This document shows, piece by piece, positions 55,614 through 64,000 of a DNA stretch of 64,000 nucleotides. The position numbers were made by a program, and so were the translations under genes. The notes under the pieces are model-generated. The model was not told the DNA's origin. It was given only the letters and a program-made list of their open reading frames with translations, and did no database searches. The DNA is from Gremmenia infestans (lineage: Eukaryota > Ascomycota > Leotiomycetes > Helotiales > Hamatocanthoscyphaceae): contig JAFEVB010000008.1 of the NCBI GenBank assembly GCA_032629725.1, positions 1,240,001-1,304,000 on the forward strand. The letters run 5' to 3'. The number at the start of each line of letters is the position of its first letter. Positions within the stretch are counted from its first letter, which is position 1.

Positions 55614-58437
55614 ATGGAGGCTTCGGGGGATAAAAACCGGCCGCCTTTGATGGACAGGATTTTGCAATTTGGAAAGGCAGCCTACGATCCTGATCTGCCG
55701 GAGGAGACAAGACAGCAAAACCAAGCACCATTCAAGACTCTCCTAGACAGGTAAGTTCAAAGACTCTCCCATCAGAGTATTGCTAACCATCTGAAGTACA
55801 AAGAGTTTGGCGCTCCTTCCAGTGTTGACTGTACTCGTACAGCCAGGTCGAACTCAGCCATGGCTACGTGCACCGCTCATATCAGCTCTTGCGCTGCTAC
55901 CCCTCCGACCTCGTGGTATTCAAAATACAATCGAGTTTGTTCTTTCCATACACCCGAGTTCTCAACTCAACGCTCCTTCTGGTAGTGATAAGCGTTCAGG
56001 GATCTCTCATGAAGCTTTGAATGCTGCGTCACGGCTTCTCTCGTCCCCTCCAGGAGGCATGGCTCCCGACGACTGGTTTTCGGGTATTGGTCCCCAACTT
56101 TTCTCTCTTCTTCAGGGAGAAGGGGAACCCGAAATGGATAAAGCTGCTGCTTTTATTATTGGATTTGGAATTCTTGGACGGAAACAATATGGCGCCCCCG
56201 GTATGCGATTTGATGAATTTCTAAGGCATCCGCTAATCGGTGCGTATACAGGAATGGCTGGCTGGAGAGCATTTGTGGAACCGATACTACGATCTATTGA
56301 TCCAAACACTGCACCAAGATCATCTCGAGAAGCATCCCTAGACGAACCAATAATCACTTTGGGGGCTCCCAACATGCTCGTATCATCTGAAGAGGTGGCC
56401 AAAGGCATTCGAAATTTGTCAACGCTCTTAACTTCACATCCTCATCCTTCCTTAGCCAAACGAATTCTGGGACCCATTCTTCTCCCTCTTTGGGCGATAG
56501 CCTCTTGGCACCAAGGCGATGAGACGACGAAAATAAAATTTTGCAAGCCAGCAAGACGGCTGTTGAGCACATTGGTCCAACTGTCGCCTTCGTCCAAAGA
56601 TTCGAGTGAGACTGGAAAGCTTACTTCTTCCTCCATTTTGTCTACGATCTTGCAGAACCTGACATTCAGGGGCAGGTCGGACCCAGATAAACAATGTTGG
56701 GAATATGCTGTTGCGAAGGACGGCGGCATACAAATCCAAGAGTCAACTAGTTCTGCTCAGGACAGTTTGCCGGTCTTGGGGGAGATCGACGGGGCAGGTG
56801 ATCGGTTTATTTTCTTGCTGGAAATGCTTGCAGCCACTCCCGAATTTGACGTAGAAATATCCAGCTTATTTATGTCCCTCTGTAGCAAATGGTTCTCTCA
56901 AAACAGCAAATCGAAGCAGGTACCAAAGATATCCACACGGATCGAGCCAATAAACCAGGATCAAAACATCGGAACCAGACTTATTGAAGCCAAAGTTATG
57001 CAAAAGATGATGACTGCCTTTCCAGACAAACTCGTCAGCGACTCACATCAAGTGCTTAAGCTAGTTCATCAGGTGCTTGCAGCTGCTATTTCCAGCAATG
57101 GAGATGTTAATACAGACGATACAGTTCCAGTTGCGTTGAGCTTGTTAAACATAGTTTTGACGTCCCTCAGCTTTAATGGCACATCCGAAATTGAAACTTT
57201 AGATGCAATTCAAACATCCTTACACACTATCAGTCGAATGGGCAATCAAGAAACATCGACAACGGCACAAAACTTGCTTTTTTTGTTGAAGTTTCGTACT
57301 TCCATCGATAAACCTGAGAATCCTACAATAAGTAAGCCGCCAGATCAACAATTAGAAGATCGCAAAACATACAATCTCGCATTCTCATACCTCACGACAA
57401 CCGACTCACCGCCTCCGGTCCGGGCTCAAGGTCTTGAACTCATCTCCAACTTAATCAGAGCCAGCAGCTCCATCCTCGACATTCAAGCACTTCTCGTCCT
57501 CTTCTCATCTCTCCTCCAAGATAGCGAGGAGTACATCTACCTGAGGGTCATACAATCATTTATTCAGCTATCACACAGACACCCCAAAGCAGTCATGAAA
57601 GATCTTATTGACCGCTACGTGGATCCGAGCGAAGACTCCGAGTTGGACCAACGCCTACGGCTCGGAGAAGCATTACTCCAAGTCATCCAAGAAAACCCCG
57701 CACCTTTCTCGGGCGAAGCGGCTAGATTAGTATGTGAGGGCTTGATATTTGTTGGCAGTCGCCGAGGCTACAGACCGAAAACCGAACAAGAACAACACAA
57801 ACGAAACAAATTGAAGCGGAAGAAGAATCAAGAAGCAGAAGAAGTATGGGACGGCCCGGTTCCGCAGCTTGACGAAGTCCTCGAGACAGAATCACACGAC
57901 AATGAAATACTGTCACAAATTACTTCGGGTTGGGAGAGCAAGAGAGGATCAGAAGACGTCCGAGTCCGGGCTTCTGCAATATCCATTTTCGGCTCGGCAA
58001 TAAAGGCAAATATTGCGGGTATAGGATCACGCCTATTGTCTACAGCGGTAGACTTAAGCATTCACATCCTTACTCTTGAACCAGAGCCTGAGAAAGGAAT
58101 TCTACGCCGCGCGGCTATTCTCCTAATCATGCACTTTATAAAGGCATTGGATACAGCACGAATCGAAGGGAAGAAATTGGGATTTGGATTTGTGGGACAG
58201 AGTCTTGAGGACGTGCAGAGAATATTGGGGTACGTGGAAGAGACAGACAACGATGGGTTGGTGAAGCAGCATGCCAGAGATGTAATTGAAGGACTGCAGG
58301 CTTGGCAGATTAACGCCTTGCTTCCCGAAAGGGACGCGCCGAGTGAGCTCGGAGAACTGGCCGGGTTATCGCTCAATCCAGGACGGGGCAACGAGCCTGT
58401 AGGTGGAATGAGACCTCGGATTGAAGAGATAGAGTAG
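55614..58437 (+). CDS. RTP1: RNA polymerase II assembly/nuclear import factor Rtp1 (TANGO6 family)
   Basis: Two exons: 55614-55750 and 55797-58437; donor GTAAGT, CTAAC branch, AAG acceptor; 925 residues. The protein is built of alpha-helical (HEAT-like) repeats. The start MEASGDKNRPPLMDRILQFG precedes the open frame and is needed to supply an ATG. The C-terminal part matches the RTP1_C1/C2 regions: PPPVRAQGLELISNLIRASS, then a charged linker (KRNKLKRKKNQEAEEVWDGP) and RRAAILLIMHFIKALDTARI with the later VKQHARDVIEGLQAW. In yeast Rtp1 links RNA polymerase subunits to their nuclear import. It acts in the cytoplasm; the family assignment rests mainly on the C-terminal half. Confidence 0.85.
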
Positions 58438-58783
58438 TACAGTTAGACTCTGCATCAGTCAATCTGCAGGTCATATCTTTATGCCAAAGACACGGCATTG
58501 ATGTGGTATTTTGACATTTTTAATTTCAGACTATCTATAAATAACTAGGCCATGATAGGGAAATAATATGCGGTCTTCAATGCTTCAAAAAAAGCCCACC
58601 TTGTACGAAGTATGTCGAACATGCATCTCTCACTAAAAAATCAAACAGCCTGGGCAAATCGGCCGCGCACTCCAATATACCTTTTCATATTACCATACCA
58701 ACACTCCATACACTACCCAGTTCAGGGTGGTTAATTAACGAGCGAACTCATCGCGTTAGTAAATATAAACTAAATAATTCTTT
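58438..58783. other. Convergent spacer
   Basis: Short spacer between RTP1 and the minus-strand secreted gene; A/T-rich, nothing else seen. Confidence 0.5.
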
Positions 58784-61700
58784 TTAAGTAGGTGGAAGAG
58801 CAACAGTTGACGATGATGGCGGGGCGCCCAACGTTACAGTAGTGGGGGCGCGACTGCCGATACTAGAGGCGACGATAGGGTAGATATACGGTTGTATGAG
58901 CAATGTCACAGGGGTACATGCCCTTCCGCTTGTGGCTGAGAGCATAAGGAAGATAGTTCCTTCGCAATCCTGGGATAGATTAGCACACATTTACAGAGCA
59001 CAATGAATGCTTCATGGATATACATACCATTAGAGTAGCTGCTCCGTTGTATGGCAAAGTGATACTAAGCCCACAGTCCTCAATTATTGATGCAACAACG
59101 GGGAGATACCCTAGGGCGTCATATCTAGCAGTAGTTGTGAAGAAGATTGCTTCGTTTCCAGCGTTCTTTGCAAGCAAAAATTAGTACAATGACTTAGCAA
59201 TGGTTGGCGAGCCACGTACCTGGATATCCTGCTCGGAGATCAACAATACAGGCTGGTTGAAAACATCGACAACGCTAAACTCAAGCTGACCGGTATTGGT
59301 TAAAGAGAATACCGCACTTTGAGCCCGATCAAGAGTGAAAGAGAGCGCATCATCATCAACCGAGTCGGGATCGTACAGATACTGAGCAGGCTGACCTGTC
59401 TCATTGACCAAGATCGTGAAGTATGGTGACATTACACATACTGCTGGTGCCGTCGGACTCGGGCTGGAAAGTGGCGTTTCTGACGCACCTATGGTGCTTA
59501 CCACAGAGTTGAATACCGGGGAGAAGTTTGTCAGTGCGGTAGCTAGAGATGAGAGTGCCGGAGCAGCAGATAAAGAAGCGATTGTCGGAGTAGGGATAAG
59601 TGACGAGCTCGGGGCCGGAAGCGGCGTGTAAGGTACAGCGTACAGTACCACTGAATTACATGATGGTCCTCGACTCAAGGCAAACCTCGGCGTTAGTACA
59701 GCTAGAAAGCCACTGCAATCTGTCGTTGGGGTTAGCTAAACGTCTGTAAGGTAACTAGAAGTATTCCAGAGGGAATACGAAGACATACCCTTTTCTACGG
59801 CTGCACCCCTGACAGATATACTTAATTGACACCCGTCGTCGATTGTTATCGTGTACTTGAGGAAATCATCTGCTAGATGGTTCGATGGGTATAGCCTAGA
59901 TAAAACAGGAGTCAGCTGTTTTTAAGTCTAGCACATTTCGGGAGTAACGGAATGCTATGATTTCAGCTTAGGAAGTTTATAGTAGGGGTTAGATAATTTG
60001 AGATGAAACATGACTGAAAGGGAAGGCATTATAAAATCTTACTGGACGATAGAATTTCCAAGAGCCTGGGCCCTAACCGCGGCGTAAACGGGTGCAAGAC
60101 TGCCGTCTAGAACAGCCGCAGATATCAGATTCTGACCTTGGTCTGTAGAAAATACAGCGGCTTCTGTTTTGTTTGGCACAAGAGGTAACTTCTGATAGCC
60201 GTAGAAATCTTCGGATTCAAGCCCAGGAACATTGTCCTCCCCTAGCCACTGCCCAGGCAATCCAGTTTCTACAGCGTAGATCTAAGCGTGGTATCGGAAT
60301 CAGTATTACTTCTCCGAGAAAGATTTTGGGTGAATCATGGAAACGACGTCCCTTTAGTAGGACTTCGAGAAAAGAAGTACATCTCAATCCCAAAGCTTTT
60401 TGATGGGGGAGATTCGTTTAGGGGACCACTTACATGAAATAATGTTGGCGTTGATACACATCTCCCACTATTAGTATCTACGGACGATGAAAATGAAGGT
60501 GAAGGAGTGACAATCAAAGTCGTGAGACCTGAAGTATCTAACGGACTGGTTGGGGTCGAGCTAGGAAGTGATTGCCCTAACGACGAAGATGGAACAAGAG
60601 ACGGCTCATAGGCAGTACTTGAAGGAACGATGACGGAAGTAGACATAAGTGGGGGCGATTCAGCAGATGACAAAGATAGGGAAATGGGCGCCGTGCTAGA
60701 AGTAATAATGCCAGCAGTGGAACTAAGCGGGGGTGCTTCAGATACAGATAATGATATAGCAATAGGGGCTGTGCTAGAAGGAATACTACTAGCAGTAGAA
60801 TCAGGTGGGGGTACTTCAGACGCTGACGATGATATAGCGGCAGGTGTAGTACTTAAAGGACTGATGATAGTAGAGAAACTGGGCGGCGGCGATTCCTGAG
60901 AGGACGTGGAAATACCAAGTGGCACCACGGTTGTGGTTGAAGCCGCGGAGGCTACTTTAATTGTTGAAGAAATAACGATAGCAGTAGTGGAATCCGCAGG
61001 AGGTATCTCAGGTGCTGATGAAGAGAGACCGGTTGGTACAATGGTCGAGATAGTGGGCGGCTGTAACGATGAAAAGGGGCCCGCGGATGGTATTACGATG
61101 GTGGAAGATTGTACAATGGCGCTTGAACTGAAACTGGCGAGCAATTGCGAGGATGAGGAAGTACCTGGAGGAGGCAGTGTACTTGGAGGTGGGCTCACTT
61201 GTGCACTGGATACCGGTGAAATGTCAGAGCTAAACGGTGGAGAACTTCCTAGCGCTGACGAAGATACTGGACTGCCGTTGTTGGTTGATGATGGAGGTCC
61301 TCCTACTGATGAAGTAGCTACCAGATTGACAATGCTACTCGATAATAGAGAAATACCTTGCACAGATGAGGTTGCTGGCGGGCTGACATTCCCAGTCGAT
61401 GAGGCAGGATTTTCTGGTACGGAGGACGATGCTGGCGGGCTGACGATCTCAGTGGACGAAGGAAGAGAAGGGTTTCCTGGGGCTGATGACGATGCTGGCA
61501 GAATGTCATTGTTGCTCGAAGATTCTGGCGGTGATGGAAGAGTTGGGGATGCTGGCAACAATGTGCTAGCACCACATGACCACGCGCCTCCTGCACGGGG
61601 AATTTGCAATTAGAATACATTCTTAAACGTGAATTAGAGGATTTGAGAATATGTGCCGATGCCAGAGTCAAGTTTCAACTTCAAAATATATTGTGTGGAG

Positions 61701-62477
61701 AATATCTACTCACCGATAGTTACAGTGATCGACGTTGTTTCAGTGACAGTTGCGCTTGATATTTGAACAACTCTTTTGTAGAATGTGTACGGGACATAGT
61801 TTATTTCAGCCTGAAGAAATGCAGTGAGCAATGGTTGTAACATAAGGGACGCAAAGGAAGGATTGATAAAATTTCAGATACTCCTGAAGTATAACGCTAG
61901 AAATATATCCCAACTTTCTAAACCCGAAAGAAGACAAGAAGTCTTTGCCGAACAACTTACGGAGGGCGGAAGAGTAACACTTAACAATGAATATTGTATC
62001 TGAATACACGAGTTAGCAATGCCCTACAACTTCCTAGGGTCTGACGCGCCTCTAAAAGTGTTGATCTGGCAAATGTCAGTACGTTATAATGTGCAATACC
62101 GTTAAACAGTGTGGAAGTGTGAGAAAGAAGGGGGAAAGGGGTTGAAAGGGTTTGTGTTCTTACGTTTCCGTTACAACCGAATACTGATATCTAATTTGTG
62201 TCTATGGCAAAGTATACATTAGCTTTCGCATTTATCTAAAGCGTATAGGTTGTAGAAGCTTTGAAGGGAAGAATTGTATAGATATATCCGGCCCCAAAGT
62301 CATAAGAGGGAAGGCCGACTAAACTTCACTTACTGCCGTAGATACTGCTGTAGTGAATTGTGTAGTTGCAAGTGTTTGCGTTTGCGTCACAGTCGTCTGT
62401 AAAGGGCATGTTGCATCAACAACGCCTAAAACATAGATGGAGACTGCCGCTCTCAACATCCATCCCATAATGGCCAT
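58784..62477 (-). CDS. Secreted Ser/Pro-rich protein of unknown function, ten exons
   Basis: Ten exons join without a frame break to give 877 residues: 62477-62334, 62190-62164, 61999-61961, 61810-61714, 61590-60434, 60281-60043, 59895-59789, 59719-59220, 59165-59028 and 58969-58784. Donors are GTAAGT/GTAAGA/GTATGT/GTACGT/GTGAGT. A signal peptide (MLRAAVSIYVLGVVDATC) opens the protein. Exons 2 and 3 are only 27 and 39 bp. Exon 5 encodes ~385 residues of imperfect Ser/Pro/Thr repeats (units such as ISSSASEVPPPDSTA), probably an O-glycosylated stalk. The rest has even Cys spacing and no transmembrane helix: QLSISVRGAAVEK, a Tyr/Asp-rich block, and a last block DCEGTIFLMLSATSGRACTPV. I do not recognise a named family. 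A short-ORF annotation would split it into at least six fragments. Confidence 0.8.
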
Positions 62478-64000
62478 CACGGGCTAAACATAAGCAGCTT
62501 TTGGGTTTCTTTGTCGAGTCAGGGAGTTGTGTCGGACTGCTCAATTTATTAAAAGTGCTGAGAGAGGTAAGGAGACTGCTTCCGAGCGGAAGTCACTACT
62601 TTGTCCGAACCTCAAAGGAGACATATTATATACAAGTGCTCCAATGCCGATAACCAAACAAGGCTTGGAATGCCAAAGCGTTTCAATACAGGCTCCTGCG
62701 TCGTACGAGAGGTGAGACGTCGAAATGATGTCGATGCTCCAAAGCTGTTTGGCCTAGCAACCCATTCTCAGTCGTTACGCACTGCACCGAAAGCATCTCC
62801 GCCAGAGTTCTCCCAATTGTGACGAGGAATAGTTTTCATTGTGGAGGAATGGATCGTGCGGTTGCTACCTGCTATTGGGCTACTATACCACTTCGGCTAC
62901 AGTACACTTGCGCGGAACTCGCTTCTCTTCATCTGAGAATGCTGAAAGAAGCGAGAGCCTCGTTCGGTCTCCAAAGATTGTGGCGAGACATGCAGGAGGG
63001 GAAAGCCAAGGAAAGCAAAGAAAGAGGGAAGTGACATGCCAGGAGAAACTGGGCATATCAGTTGTGGGTAATCGAGCTAATAAGTCGACCCATATGATAC
63101 AAGTAGTATCAAAGAGATTTATTTAAATGAGCACTTTGTTAGCATATTTGCTGTCCAAAATGTTGCGGAACTCATCTGCTACATAGATACGGGGCATACA
63201 GATCTCTGCAAAACATCTTTGGTAGGACTTCCTACTCGTTGAGTGACCCGGAATAGGAGGGGATGAAAGTAGTCCCTCACAGATTGAGATTGAGGCGTTA
63301 CTGCAGCTTTTCCCTGCTGGCGGATCATCGTGCGAATCAAGTAAACCGACAGAACATCTCATAGGAGACGTCTGATCTATCAAGAATCGGACAGCTATCG
63401 ATGAAGACACAGGGGGAAGGATTAATTAGAGGTTCTCTGCCGTCGGCATTCGAAAATTGATTGCCAACAATGCCAAGGAGAGCCGGGGGGGCATATTCGG
63501 CACGTGGTAGCCTAGGTAAGACACGGGTATGCTGGTTGTCCTACTCTCGTACGTGTGAGATGGTACCTTAGGTTGATGAGGACATGATGTTCTAAGGACT
63601 GGTACAGGGCAACATCAAACAAGAGTCGTGATTTTAGAGTTGTGATTTTAGAGTTATGGTTTTAGAGTTGTGATTTTAGAGTTATGGTTTTAGAGTTATG
63701 GTTTTAGAGTTGTGGTTTTAGAGTTGTGGTCGTGGTCGTGATTCCTAAAATGAGAGCCTCTTGTCCCTGTAACTCAGCTCTCTTAGGTCGTGTTTAGCGC
63801 TTGAGTCCCTTATCTTAGTGTTTGCCCCACCTACTATCATCATGTAAATGTAACCCGACCCCGACCTGCTGGACTAGGTACCTAACCTAACCTTAACGTC
63901 AAGTCACTTTGAATATGCTCGAGTTTCTCATCGTGGCCAGGGAAAGACTTCACGGATGCGGACGCAGACTGGCAAATAATCCGGGTTTTGTTGGGTCAAA
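62478..64000. other. Terminal intergenic region
   Basis: About 1.5 kb with no supported gene; small ORFs at 62527-63410 lack features. A 14-bp minisatellite lies at 63630-63727. Confidence 0.5.
63630..63727. repeat. 14-bp minisatellite, seven units
   Basis: Seven contiguous units of the form GRTTTTAGAGTTRT fill 98 bp with variation only at two purine positions, then GGTCGTGGTCGTG. No boundary features of a transposon are seen. Confidence 0.95.

Noticed and set aside
60630..61613. Two plus-strand ORFs (89 and 235 codons)
   Set aside because: Antisense to the Ser/Pro stalk exon; Gly/Val/Asp-rich content is the complement of Ser/Pro codons.

Overview
The window is nuclear DNA from a filamentous ascomycete (Pezizomycotina; Leotiomycetes is a guess from the overall look of the proteins and is not demonstrated). 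Evidence: short introns (about 45-140 bp) with GTAWGT-like donors and CTAAC/CTRAY branch sites, long gene-free spacers, an AreA/NIT2-type GATA factor, a WSC receptor-like protein, an FSH-type hydrolase, a DASH-complex subunit and fungal single-copy housekeeping genes. There are no bacterial operons, CRISPR arrays, rRNA genes, recognisable tRNA genes or intact transposons.

Layout. 0-8.6 kb: mitochondrial hotdog thioesterase (-), secreted two-FAS1-domain protein (-), glutamate decarboxylase (+), and a tiny three-exon HSK3 DASH gene (+) that simple ORF scanning misses. 10.3-13.5 kb: areA (-), with about 6 kb of gene-free DNA behind it. 19.7-28.2 kb: WSC-domain membrane protein (+), a possible membrane-gene relic, MET10 sulfite reductase flavoprotein subunit (-), divergent FMP52 (+), and a small mitochondrial-looking unknown (-). 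28.7-36.9 kb: SNF2 helicase (-), C3HC/Rsm1 zinc-finger protein (-), HAL2/MET22 bisphosphate nucleotidase (+), mitochondrial ribosomal protein uL6m (-). 38.1-47.5 kb: KAR5/Tht1 nuclear fusion protein (+), a long coiled-coil protein (-), FSH-family serine hydrolase (-). 49-53 kb: secreted APP1-like protein (+) and a Na+/H+ exchanger (+). 53.1-54.4 kb: a region of collinear ORFs broken by two stops. 55.6-62.5 kb: RTP1/TANGO6 homolog (+) and a ten-exon secreted Ser/Pro-rich protein (-). The last 1.5 kb holds a 14-bp minisatellite.

I resolved splice models by hand; most are frame-consistent from start to stop. Two introns (in KAR5 and the Na+/H+ exchanger) use GC-AG boundaries, one MET10 intron is a multiple of three without stops, and the SNF2 gene begins with a five-nucleotide coding exon.

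The genes do not form an obvious biosynthetic cluster. The only functional pairing is sulfate assimilation (MET10 and HAL2/MET22, 9 kb apart), with a perfect Cbf1-type TCACGTGA box in the MET10/FMP52 divergent promoter. I found no convincing undescribed multi-gene system; the most unusual sequence-level signals are dispersed GTAC-rich palindromes and TACTCCGTA motifs confined to intergenic DNA, and the broken reading frame at 53.1-54.4 kb.
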